A stretch of DNA of 64,000 nt from the NCBI GenBank assembly GCA_036768485.1, contig JAVLUZ010000511.1, forward strand, positions 262,411 to 326,410, in the 5' to 3' direction. The position numbers and the translations under genes are program-made. Within the stretch, counting starts at the first letter, position 1. Each line of letters starts with the position of its first letter. Source of the stretch: Mermis nigrescens (lineage: Eukaryota; Nematoda; Enoplea; Mermithida; Mermithidae). Of the stretch, positions 10,101 to 20,185 are shown one piece after another. The notes below the pieces were generated by a model. The model saw only the letters and a program-made list of their open reading frames with translations. It was not told the DNA's origin and did no database searches.

Positions 10101-13020
10101 ACTGTTTGCCTTCTTAACCGTCCAAAACCACTGAAAGTTGAGTTAGACTTGGAGAAAATGTCACATTTTTCAGGCGCTTCGCGTCGAATCATTCGCTTTT
10201 GCTTTTATTTTTGTTTGCAAAGCACAAAAATTTTAATACAGGAACAAAAGATAAGTTGTTCATGAATTCGATGATAAGAAATCAGTTTTGCAGAGCTTTA
10301 TGGATGAATTTTATCTAAGTACATGAGTTTGAAATGAGGTGAAATTTCTTTGAAATTTTCCTGAGAAATTTTTCTTCGCCATTATATAAAGCTCGTCGAG
10401 AAATGCTCAAAACTGCCTTCATTTTCGCCTATCTCTCAATAGCTCTTGAGACATTCGAACACCAGTACATTGTACCCTATGGCTGAACAAGCAAACGATC
10501 CAACTCAGTCATGGAATAATCGTAGAAACAAAAAGGAAGAATGAAGAGCGAAAAAACATTTGCCAGCAGAGTCAAAAGTTTTATTACGTAATAAAGAAAA
10601 ATATGTATTTATTCAAATTGTTTCGCCCAGAAAAACTCCGTAATTCAGATTGTTTCGCCCAGAACTTCGTAATTCCATCCCTAATTCATAGCATTTCGAT
10701 CTTCTTAAAAAGGACAAAATGTTCCCTGATTTCGACAAGATTCTAGAAAATTGAGCTCCGATCGCTTTAAAATAGTGACCTAAGTCCAATAGCAAAATAG
10801 TAATTTTACGAATAGAAACCCTTTGTTGGCAGTTTAAGGCTAAAAACACTTAAAATTCGAAATAAGTGTTTCTAATTTAATCACATTTAGTCAAAATTCA
10901 TAAAATATTGCGTGAAAACAATATTAGCAACAAACTTGACAACACTAGGATGATCCAGTTCTCGCAACAGAGCGATTTCGCGTATAGAATTGCTAGGAAC
11001 TCCTTCTTGATCCCTGAAGATTGAAGAGTGAAAAAAATCAATAATTTACTTTTCATTGCAAGTATCTAGAGTTCGATAATAGTGGCAATACGAAGACTAA
11101 AACAATACTCTAATAACAAAAGGAAATGTTGCACAATAAAGAGTGCATCATGACAAATTATAATTTTGCATATACATATTTAGAGAGAAGTACCGCATTA
11201 TGAGGACCGCGGCAAAAATTTCTTAATCAGCAAGTTAGTACTTGCAAAGTGTAGGTATAGCACTAATTGTGAAAAATTTTCAAAAATAATTGTTTCGATG
11301 TGCATTTAAATCTATCGCAGGCAGGACGATGCAAAAAGCCCAAAAAGACATCATTTCAGAACTACGAAGCATTTATATACGTTTTATATCAAATGTTGAA
11401 ATTAAAAGTTTTTCGGACTCGCCTTTAATTAGGGAAAATCCTGACTACGCTTATGCTTATAACACCGCATATACAAGCATGGTCCTGTTACATTATGGTA
11501 TGTTTCTAGGCCCTGGCACCGGAACATACGTAGGTTCTGGTCATGCAGGTAACGGCTCGAAATTTTGGGTGGGGGTTCTAGACCAATACGGGATGGGAAA
11601 GAGGGGGTATATGACCGCCAATTTCTGGCCAAAACGGCCAAAAAACACCTAAAAACTGTGCGAAAATTCCATTTTTTCTAAAAATCGGGTCAAAAATTAT
11701 CTTACTTTAGAGGAAGGGGGCGGATAATTTTGGTGGGAGATTCCCTATCCACTTTTACATGTATGCACGACCGTAGCCAAGGGAGGCAAGGAGAGACAGT
11801 TGCCCTCTCCCATAACCAAAAAAAAAATTCGTTTCCCATAAGGGTCCATCAAAGGGAGAAATAAAAAATTCTCGAAGTGCATTTAAAAGGTCGCCAAAAC
11901 AGATTTTTTTCGTACTTTTTAGTTTATAAATGCAAGATTTATTGGCGCTTTCCGCCTGATTAATTATTCCTGTATAGTTTTGGTTTTTTAAAGCGTTCAA
12001 ATTCAAGTTAGACATAAAGTAAATGTCAAATTTTTTGGCGCTTCACAGCGCCAAGTCACTAATTTTCTGCTTGTTTTTTCGCGGAGCACAAGATTGAGTA
12101 TAGTAAAGATACGAAGAGTTAAGAAATTGTTTATGGACTCGACGATGAGAAAATTGCGCAGTTTAAGCGATAGATCGTTTGTACATGAGCATGAAACAGA
12201 CTGAAAATGGTACAAAAATTTCGAAAATTTTCTTCATTATTGGGTAAGACTCGTTGGGAAACGTTCAAAAATGCCCTTATTTTTGACTACTTGTTGATGG
12301 TTCTCGAGATATATGACTTTCAAAATTTTTTGTCCCCCCAAAATAAAGTCATGGCTAAGGGCCTACATTTATGTTACCGGCTAAAAAGGCGGATCCAGTA
12401 CAGCTCTAATTTTGACACCTGTTTCGGACTTCATTCTCACCGGCTGGTGCAAGTCTGGTTCTTACAGAGCACCAAGTAGAGTGCCCGTTCGTTATGACAG
12501 ATACAAAATTTTGGGAGAGGCATTCAGCCATATTAGGATAGACTTTAATTTTCGGCCAAAAGTGGCATAATAAGCTCATAAAAATGGCCTAAAATCGCAA
12601 TTTTTGCAAAAAAATCGTGGGAAGACGGTAAAAACATCTCAGTCTTCAAGGGATGAGGGCGGCTAGATGGGTAATCCTCCATCCCCTGTTGCAAATGTTA
12701 ACCATACCTACTGTTCCGCACAAGCAGTCTTGCAACCGGTGCAACCTCCTATCTAAGTATTGAAATTTCAATGGCCCAATTTTATCTTCTAATTCAAAAG
12801 GAACTATTTAAATCAGCCTATTACTTGACATAATTACGAGAAGCAAATCAAGTGGTTATTTGTTCGGTACATATAGCTAAATTTTAAGGAGAATAAATAC
12901 CTACGAATCTAGTTTGATTTTCTTAAGTGCAACCAGCTGACCACTTGAAACGTCTTTAGCTTGGTAAACAACTCCATATGTTCCTTCTCCGATCCGCTTT
13001 ATTTTGTGGAAATTTTCCAT
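3940..13020 (-). CDS. CDK2: Cyclin-dependent kinase 2-like protein, partial (exons 1-4)
   Basis: Serine/threonine kinase of the CDK1/CDK2 family that binds A/E-type cyclins and drives S-phase entry in the nucleus (family knowledge). Coding exons, minus strand: 12905-13020, 10936-11013, 7294-7414, 3940-4110; the junction phases all agree. The 162 residues align gap-free with human CDK2 numbering: glycine loop GEGTYG at 11-16 with inhibitory Thr14/Tyr15, Lys33, the cyclin-binding helix at 45-51, VFEYL hinge 79-83, HRDLKPQN from 125, DFG 145-147 and T-loop Thr160 in RTYTHE. LLDVIH and RTYTHE favour CDK2 over CDK1. The helix reads PSNSIRE, not PSTAIRE. The C-lobe from 'VVTLWYRAPE' on is not in the window. 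Confidence 0.93.
4111..4870. other. CDK2 intron 3, proximal part
   Basis: Non-coding. A stretch at about 4440-4660 is rich in AACCAA/CAATCA-type short words, a weak cryptic simple repeat. Nothing else is recognised. Confidence 0.4.
4871..5460. repeat. Tandem minisatellite, about 17 units of 31 bp
   Basis: Units read GCTATATAGTCTTTTTGAAC followed by CGGGAAAAATC with small variants. I count about 17 between 4925 and 5460, with units carrying 'gccag' repeated at a spacing that suggests higher-order copying. The left end (GGGGTGAGGGGGG, then TATTACCCCCC) mirrors the element at 3454-3911. Confidence 0.85.
5461..6915. other. CDK2 intron 3, middle part
   Basis: AT-rich intron sequence without a credible ORF or an element with readable boundaries. 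Confidence 0.4.
6924..7096. mobile_element. Family E short inverted-repeat element
   Basis: The ends CATATATGTAA and TTACATGTATG are inverted relative to each other, with G-rich/C-rich interior blocks. The flanks TATGTATG (6916-6923) and TATGTGTG (7097-7104) match at 7 of 8 bases and look like a TSD, though the TATG-rich context weakens this. Related segments lie at 11542-11765, about 33166-33352 and about 45250-45445. Confidence 0.5.
7294..7414 (-). CDS. CDK2: CDK2 exon 3 (hinge region)
   Basis: The acceptor is TTCTGCAG|G and the donor is GCAAAA|GTACTG. It encodes residues 65-105, beginning [20 protein letters not shown], with Phe80 as gatekeeper and Leu83 in the hinge. Lengths and phases join exons 2 and 4 exactly. 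Confidence 0.93.
7415..10935. other. CDK2 intron 2: mosaic of degenerate repeats
   Basis: Holds a family B copy (7680-8046) and then, at 8200-10480, overlapping remnants. Several of these carry degenerate core motifs (about 9328, 9424, 9668, 9832, 9930 and 10173), and others carry 'cccgtatcc' or 'gatacgggcctg' family D ends near 8490, 8885 and 9165. No exon was found. Confidence 0.5.
7680..8046 (-). mobile_element. Family B dispersed element
   Basis: Reverse-oriented copy of a family defined by 'catgatcttggtgggg' at one end and 'gaattctcatgctgtgcatg' at the other, with a GGCGC...GCGCC-type core (about 7883) and 'tctagaaagatagagcat' between. Related copies are near 22387, 23127, 29405, 30525, 41500, 44274 and 56393. 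Confidence 0.6.
10936..11013 (-). CDS. CDK2: CDK2 exon 2 (cyclin-binding C-helix)
   Basis: A 78-bp exon too short for ORF calling. The acceptor is CTTCAG|G and the donor is GTCAA|GTTTGT. It encodes Ser39 (last base) to Val64: [20 protein letters not shown] and then HPSVV. The PSNSIRE helix includes Glu51, the partner of Lys33. Confidence 0.92.
11014..12904. other. CDK2 intron 1
   Basis: Contains a family E element at 11542-11765 (CATGCAGGTAACGG ... TTTTACATGTATG) and degenerate core-motif repeats at 11940-12050. Open frames here lack splice or codon support. Confidence 0.45.
12905..13020 (-). CDS. CDK2: CDK2 exon 1 (start codon, glycine loop, Lys33)
   Basis: ATG at 13018-13020; encodes [20 protein letters not shown] and on to KKIKLD plus two bases of Ser39. 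The donor is GATTC|GTAGGT. The next in-frame codon would be a TAG stop, so splicing is required. Confidence 0.93.
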
Positions 13021-13210
13021 AACGCATGGAAAGAGCTTCAAGGAACGCAGGATCAGTTCGACCCTACATAGGTGTACGTATTTGACTAAAAAGATTGTTT
13101 GCTTTCTTTCATGCAATATACGGCAGATAGAGATGAAAATCGGGTTGGCATTTCTGACCCGCACCCGACTCGCACGAGTCAGAGGACCAGCCAACCCGCA
13201 GGGGTCCAAC
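13021..13210. promoter_or_regulatory. CDK2 upstream region / 5' UTR with CCCGACCCG repeat remnant
   Basis: Sequence immediately upstream of the CDK2 ATG. From about 13138 it becomes a repeat rich in 'acccgacccg', which resumes at 13450-13540 after the family A insertion. No TATA box or transcription start can be assigned with confidence. Confidence 0.35.
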
Positions 13211-13449
13211 CACACGTGGGCATGGGGGTTGGGGTATGCACCCCCAGAAGGCTAAATACCCACAGAATTCAATTTTTGATTTTTTTCGTTTTTTTCGTAA
13301 TTTTCGATGCAAATGGATAGTGCTCGATGAGTAAGGTTGAAAAATGGTATTTTTTAGCCATACAACAATTTTTAAGACTTTTTTACCTTCTCAAAATCTT
13401 GCACACCCACCCCCATCCCCCTTCAGAATTTTGGTGCTGCCCACCTATG
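13211..13449. mobile_element. Family A MITE, copy A1 (239 bp)
   Basis: Begins CACACGTGGGC and ends GCCCACCTATG, with the diagnostic centre 'atggatagtgctcgatgag'. Flanks GGTCCAAC and GATCCATC match at 6 of 8 bases, a decayed TSD. It lies about 190 bp upstream of the CDK2 start codon. Confidence 0.8.
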
Positions 13450-13955
13450 GATCCATCCAATCCAACCCGTAACCCGCACATGTAAGGGGTCTGTCCAACC
13501 CGACCCGAAAAATCCGATGATTCAGTGCAGCCTGTAGAAGAAGAAGAAAGAAAATTTTATTACTAATACCAACTGATAAAATACAAAATGACAAGATATA
13601 TAATAAATGCAATTACGAATTAGTAAAGAGACATGCGAGTCAATGGAATGACAAGTTTTTTTATCTTATCAATTAGCGCAAAGCGCAGAAAATTTTGTAT
13701 TTACATATTTCCAACATTGATTTAGCTAATTTAGTTCAAAAATAGTATTTTCATCGTTTTATGGTCATTTATGAATGTATAACTGAAGTAAGAAGGCAAG
13801 ATATTATGTACCAAAGAAAATAATTTCTTCAGTTTGAAATCAAATAAATGTACCGGTGTTCCTAACGTTTCTTATTCCCGCGAAGGGCACAGTGCAAACG
13901 CCTTATCCGCTTTGTTCCTCTCCTTACTACAGGCATGAATGCATATTAGGGATGT
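13450..13955. other. Intergenic, with possible minus-strand LINE 3' end
   Basis: A CCCGACCCG remnant is followed by 'gtagaagaagaagaaagaaa' (13534 on). Read on the minus strand this ends in 'ctttcttcttcttctac', similar to the 3' ends of some LINEs. The rest is AT-rich and unassigned. Confidence 0.35.
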
Positions 13956-16637
13956 TTGGAAAATATCATACTTGATGAAGCAGCTATAGCTAAAGCCATT
14001 TCCAACTTAAATTGTTCTAGCTCCTTTGGTCCAGACGGATTACCTAGTATTTTGTATAAAAATTTGAAAGTCTCGCTTTTGTTACCGCTTAAAAAAGATC
14101 TTTTCCATTTCCTTGTTAACTGGTAAACTTCCAAAAATCTAGAAAACAGCTCACGTCATCCCCATTTTCAAAAAGGTGATCCTTCCATAACTTCTAATTA
14201 TAGGCCTATTTCGTTAACGTGTGTGAGTTGCAGAATTTTAGAGAAAATTTCAACAGATAATATCTTAACATACATTCAAATAAACACAATTTTTTCATCT
14301 ATTCAGTTCGGATTTTTGCCTAAAAATCGTGTGAAGCCCAACTATTAATGTACATAAACAAAATTATATGCCACATCGATTCTAAAAGTCCGGTTGATGC
14401 TATATATTTAGACTTCTGCAAAGCTTTTGATTCTGTCTCACATAATAAGCTCCTTCACAAACTTTCATTCTACGGACTAAAAGGACGATTATTTTTGTGG
14501 ATTACAGATTTTTTACATGGTCGAACTCAGCAGGTAAAAATTCGTAATTCTTTTCTGAGCTCACTGATGTTACTAGTGGAGTTCCACAAGGTAGAGTTCT
14601 CGGTCCTCTTTTTGTTTCTTTTTACATAAATGATATCGCTTTTCTGAACAAAAATGAAAATTTAAAAATGTACCTATTTGCGGATGATGTAAAAATGTTT
14701 TCCGTAACAGAACAAGCAGGTTTGTTGAACAATTTATTACTGAATATTCATGAGTGGTCTGAAATGTGGCAATTACCTTTCTCTTTGGCTAAGTGCTCCG
14801 TTTTGCATTTCGGTCATAAAAATACCAGGCAAAAATCTTCGATTGGAATGGAGGATATTTTGGAAAACAACGAAGTGAAAGATTTAGGTATTCTTTTAAC
14901 GAATATATGGATTTTTCGCCGCACATTGCACATATAGTTAAAAGTGCATATTTTAGGATGTCATTGATTTTTCGAGCATTTAAGGCTAAAGATACTGAAC
15001 TGCTAGTTATGGCTTATAAAACGTATATCCGACCCGTACTAGAATATTGCACGGTTATTTGGTCACCACACAAAAAGCAGGACGTGAAAAGTATTAGAGA
15101 GTTCAACGATACTTTGCTAGAAGGGTCTTAAATTTTCCCGACTTGAGCTATAGTGAACGATTAGATTTTCTTAAATTAGACTCACTTCAGTTAAGTCGAG
15201 TCCGTCATGGTCTATTGATGGCCTATAAAATTTACCATGGTCTTATAGACATCGATTTTAACGAGTTGTTCACGGTGTGTGATGGCATCACTCGATCAAT
15301 TAACTCGGTAAAGCTAAAAATACCTAAATCTCGCTTAATTTTGAAAATGTACTGTTTTGCAAATAGACTCCCTCCTCTTTGGAATAATTTGCCAGAAGAA
15401 GTTGTAAATGCCCCGAACCACCGTTTTATTTATTCCACTTTTTGGTCTATTTGTCAACCAAAATTTTGGGAAATGGAAAAAATTTTTGGGCTTGGTTGGC
15501 ATTTGTGGAAAATTTTTGTAATGTTAAAAATGCGTTTTAGAGAGTTAAAACTTCAAAAAATTTTTCGGCGCTTCGCGCCGAATTGATTTAATTCTTACTT
15601 ATTATGAATCCTTAAGCCACGCCGCGCCAATTGCAGCATTTTTATCGACAATCTGGTCCAGAACTTCACTTCGATTGAAAATCCTCATCTTATGCACGGA
15701 TTCAGTCAGTTTTTGTAATGCAAAAATGCGTTTTAGAGAAGTGAGACTACAAAAATTTTTCGGCGCTTCGCGCCGAATTGAGTTTAATTCTTACTTGTTA
15801 TTGATGTTTAAGCCGCGCGGCGCTAATTGCAGCATTTTTATCGATAATCTGGTCCTGGAACTCTACTACGATTGAAAATCCTTACCTTCTGCACAGTTTT
15901 TGAAATGCAAAAATGATTTAGAGAGCTAAAATTTCAAATTTTCTGGCGCTTCGCGCCATTTGATAAATTATAGTTTTAATTGTCAAAAACGACTTCAGAA
16001 TTGGCTAAAATGCTTTACTGAAGGAAGGAAATTAAAGTTTCAACATAAATAACGTATACTGATCGTGATATTTCTTGTAGAGCGCGAAATTTTTATACAA
16101 AAAGTGCATGAATCACCGCTAGAATTTTAGTTAGAATAGTTTATTGGCTGAATTACATGGACGAGACATGTTACAACAAATACCAATACAATAATGCAAA
16201 GAATTATTAAATGAGCAATTTTAGGAAAGGAATTTGCATGTGTACATAAAAATTTCTACTTAAAAAACACTGATTTTTCAACACAGGAGCTCTATTTTAA
16301 ACGTTTTTAGACCTCCCAAAAAAACGTGGAAAAAAGTCGGAAAAAGTGGAAAAAAATTATGGCTTCGGTCTATAATGTCAACCAAATCCCTAGGAAAAGG
16401 AAAAACGGTGCCCCGAACTTTCCCTATTCAGCAGTCGTTTAGAGAACATTAGTTTTACCTTAGACTATAAGTAAATGCAAACCGCCTTTATAGTCCTTGC
16501 GCAGGTTTTTGATAATATATTTCATTGCATTGACATTCCAGTGTATTTACTCTGATTCGTTCTTTTTTTAATTTGACCAAATTTGTATTGTTTTAATTCC
16601 GTCTCTGTCGCAATAAACCATTTCATTCATTCATTTC
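13956..16637 (+). pseudogene. Degenerate CR1/Jockey-type LINE reverse transcriptase
   Basis: Frames at 13960-15410 together spell the RT block order: GPDGLPS, HVIPIFKKGDPS then NYRPISLT, YLDFCKAFDSVSHNKLL, SGVPQGRVLGPL, FADDVKMF (in place of the usual YADD box), and the C-terminal RPVLEYCTVIWSPH. Internal stops and frameshifts make it non-functional. A family C transposon at 15419-16410 splits the C-terminal coding region at NNLPEEVVNAP. The 3' end finishes in a CATT-rich tail near 16600-16637, as in CR1/L2/Jockey groups. Endonuclease and ORF1 are not seen, so the copy is 5'-truncated. Confidence 0.88.
15419..16410. mobile_element. Family C transposon, copy 2 (992 bp), inside the LINE
   Basis: CACCGTTTTA ... 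AAAAACGGTG ends with a perfect 8-bp TSD, CCCCGAAC (15411-15418 and 16411-16418). It is estimated at about 95% identical to 1340-2328 by eye and carries three core motifs (about 15566, 15762, 15944). Confidence 0.9.
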
Positions 16638-17600
16638 ATGTGTCAAGTCAACGTGTTTCATGCGCTTTTTACATAGGTATTGTAAGCAGGTTGCTTATTT
16701 TTGTTAGCAATCGTTGATTTTGATGCATTTTCAGGAATTTAGCGGCTAAAAATCGAGTTTTAAAATCTCAAAATATAGTTTTTCAACCCGAATGAAAAAT
16801 CTCAAGCCGCGGCCCGAGGTGTTCTGCATTCTATCGACCCTCTCCACGGATAGGGTTTTCGGGTCCTGACTTTTCATCTTTAATTGCAGAACAGCCGAGC
16901 GATGAGTCTAGCCTAGCGGGAGAAAGGTAACATACAGTAACTAAATGCTACTCGGAGAAACCACGGTAATTGTGTACGAGGAGTTACTTGCTGATTTTTA
17001 CAGTGTTTTCTATAACAAATTGAAACCCTAAAACGAGATTCAAGTTGAATGTCGTCGTACAAAAAACGCACATTATCACGTATATAAGTATGTATAACAC
17101 CGTTGCTTCCGCGGAGCTTAATCAATAAAAATCGCTTACTGCTTACTGATCGATCTATGTACCATGGCACCTACCTACCTATCTATTGTGCGTTGTGGAA
17201 CGGATGAGCAAAAGAATTCGGCCGTAAATGCAAGAATGAAGATTAATTTGAATTTTTATATCACAAGTTTCTCCATTAGTCGGGATCAATACTAGCCAAC
17301 ACGTTCATTTCCGACAAGTCTAACAAACGGAAAGAAATTAATATACTCACAGCATCAAATGAATACCAGAAAAGTGCAAGTCAAAAGGCAGCGCTTGTCC
17401 ATGCCGTTTTGATGTTTTACACTAACTTTTGTAACTATATTAGCACAAAAAAGCACTTTCGTTGACCACCGTATTTATCAAAATCGGAGAGTATTTACAA
17501 CATGGGCAGCAGCCAAATTCTGAGGGGTCTGCTGATGGGGCAAAAATTGCGGAAAACAATGCTGGGGAAGGTTGTTTGCCTAATTCTGCGGGTCTAAAAC
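16638..17600. other. Intergenic sequence, no feature recognised
   Basis: Between CDK2 and the MAGE gene. A TATC/ACCT-type short repeat occurs near 17165-17185. There is no credible coding region. Confidence 0.35.
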
Positions 17601-17608
17601 ATCCCCGC

Positions 17609-17848
17609 CACACGTAGGCGTGGGGAGTATGCCCCTTGAAGGCCGAATACCCTACCCCAGGAACCGAAATACTCCCCAGAATTCAATGTCTGAAATTTTT
17701 TTCGCAATTTTTTACGCCAATGGATAGTTCTCGATGAGAAACGTTGAAAAATTGTGTTTTTCGCCATACCACCATTTTTAAGACCATTTTTTAGGACCAT
17801 TTAAAAAATGTTGCACACCCCCCATAATTTTAGTGCTGTCCACCTATG
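17609..17848. mobile_element. Family A MITE, copy A2 (240 bp)
   Basis: Ends CACACGTAGGC and CCACCTATG; TSD ATCCCCGC / ATCCCCAC (7 of 8 match). Confidence 0.85.
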
Positions 17849-18289
17849 ATCCCCACAACCCGCCCATGTGTGGCAGACGTGTATTCTAGACATTCAAGTT
17901 TTTGGAAGTTTGTACCGGTCATTATCTATATCTACACATGAAGAATCGCATGATTTTAAGTAAATTGTACGACAAAAACGATTGAAACATGAACTCCGCA
18001 TAGTATATCAGACATGAACATTACCAACGAAAAACCAAAAACGCAGGTGAATTAAATGCATCATGATTGCCCATCAAAAATTGTTCATCGGAAAATAACA
18101 TCGATTAAAATTCGCTTTACACTTTAAGCTAATCGATTAAACACTGAGCAAACCAATCTAATCGAGCAATGCTGACCATCCGACTTAGCCAAAGGACCAA
18201 TGTCGTAATCAGTTGCGTTTATCTAAGCAATTTAAAAGGGATGTACATTTTAAAAACGTGTGCGAGAAACTCTGGAAGAGAAAAATTTC

Positions 18290-18836
18290 GCAAACATCTT
18301 CGGCGCAATGAGTAATTGGGTGTTCTATATATCTTTATAATGACCCAGAAATTAGCTAAAATACGCTGCCAAAAGTCAAACAACTTTGTTTTTACTTTTT
18401 ACCACACTAAAATCGCTACTGTAACATATTATAGTACCCAAAAATTTGTGTATACTAAATGTACAAAGATTGTTAGGAGGACAAAAAACTGTAAAAGTTG
18501 TAAAATTCCCAAAAAATTTGGGCGCTTCGCGCCGAAATGAGTAATTGTTTGTGCTATATATCTTTAAAATGGCAGAATTTGCATTTAGAATGGAAAATTG
18601 TCAAATTTTTCGACGCTTCGCGCCGTTTTGAGACAATTTCTAGTAATTTTTGGCGTCAGAAATCCAGAAATTGGCTAAAATACACTACCAAAGATCGAAA
18701 ACCCTGTTTTACCACACTAAAACCGCTACTGTACTACATTGATAGTAAACAAAAATTTGCATATACAAAATGTGCAAAGACTTTTGGGGACTATCTTTGT
18801 ACATGTACAAACAGACCTTGTACAAAAAAAACACTA
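18290..18836. mobile_element. Family F transposon, copy F5, internally repeated
   Basis: Right end TTGTACAAAAAAAACACTA. The interior has two successive copies of the unit with 'gcgcttcgcgccg' and 'agtaattgtttgtgctatat', plus CTTTGTACATGTACAAA. The left boundary is unclear and no TSD was found. Confidence 0.65.
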
Positions 18837-19978
18837 GAATGATTCAGGATAAAGCAAAGGGTGATTTATTTTTTAATGCACATTAGTGTAAAGGAGTAAG
18901 AAAACGCGTCTTTTAAATTCTCGTCAAATTGCGGTCCTGTCTAGTTTTTAGTAGTGATGTGCAATAGCTGCTTTTTTCAGGAGCCAAGCCAGGGTGGTAA
19001 ACGACTTTCTACATTTAGTCAAAAATGCAAAAAGCACCTAAAAGTAGCCTAAAACCGCAAGTTCCGTCAAGTTCTAATGGAATTTAGGTCATTTATAGTT
19101 TAAGCAGAGATCTGCAGGAGCCGCCTTCTTCACTAGGGCCAGAGCAGAGGTTGGTAAGCAAGTAGTGATGAAAGTTTAACCGTACATATTTATTAAATGA
19201 GTAGCAATAAAATTTAAATAATAAATAAGTAAGGGAAGTTGAGAAACAATAATAAAAGTAAGTAGTAATAACATACACATGTACATACATCATGCACATG
19301 GTCAAAAGTTCAGGGAGGAGTAAACCGAATTCTCTTGAGGGAGGACGAAAATGAGCAATTTTCTCACCTATTTAATGTAAAATTTTGTTAAATTTTGATA
19401 ATTAATTCGTTGTATTTTGTTCTTCATGAATATGTATGGTTGATAAGGGCGATTGAACGACATGTAACACCAAATGTATGCGAAATCAAGGAATAAAATT
19501 GTTTGAATAAATGAACTGGACAGTATACTGCGCGAAAAATAAGTTGTACCTGAAATTATACTGTTAGACGTCAATTGACGCTTTTTTAAGGTTCAAGCAA
19601 CAATCGGTTTTAGTTCAAAATGGTCTGATCCGCTTCTCAAAAGTCCTGTTAGGGTGAACACGAGACATGCACGTGGGGAAGTGGTTTGAGGGGTCCTGAC
19701 CCCCAGAATAGAAAAATGGAAAATTGTGTGAGGAAAATAAGGAAAAATAAAGGTCAGAAACAGATAATAATTGAAAATTTTCTTAAACGTGCTCTAAATT
19801 GACCGGAAACTGTGTACGTAGTTTTAACGCAATTTTAGCGCTTCTACCACTTTTTGAGGTAATTTTGGCCCAGAAAAGCTCAATTTTTGACCCCCACCCA
19901 GACCGGCTGATCCCCTCCAGATCGACCATGCTGTGCAGCTATGGTGGATACCCCATAACCCCCAGTGTGCATGTCTGA
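18837..19978. other. 3' flank of the MAGE gene with a family M repeat
   Basis: About 19664-19975 (ACATGCACGTGGGG ... GTGCATGTCTG) matches the repeat at about 38445-38930 in order and wording. The remainder is AT-rich and unassigned. Confidence 0.45.
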
Positions 19979-20185
19979 TTAATTGTAATTATAGTTAATA
20001 AAACAGCCGCAATGAAATGCAGCGCAATTGTAAGGATAAACAAGGAAAAACAAAAATAATGAAAAATTATCATCGGATAATTTCCAATCTCGCGGTGATC
20101 CTTCGCCGTATAAATTACAGAACGAATCTAAAAGTGCATCGTCATCTATTTCGACGAACGATCGCTCACCCCAGACAAAATCGAT
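19979..20185 (-). CDS. MAGE gene, last exon
   Basis: The acceptor is GTGGCAG|ATC and it ends in TAA. It encodes IDFVWGERSFVEIDDDALLD and a 68-residue tail. The Cys/Tyr/Phe-rich end after FSLFLFF is unlike other MAGE proteins. Confidence 0.85.
   Translation of the reverse strand: MDFVWGERSFVEIDDDALLDSFCNLYGEGSPRDWKLSDDNFSLFLFFLVYPYNCAAFHCGCFINYNYN

Noticed and set aside
13004..13255. Plus-strand open frames opposite CDK2 exon 1
   Set aside because: They are antisense shadows of the exon and repeat sequence; the minus-strand frame matches CDK2 residue by residue.
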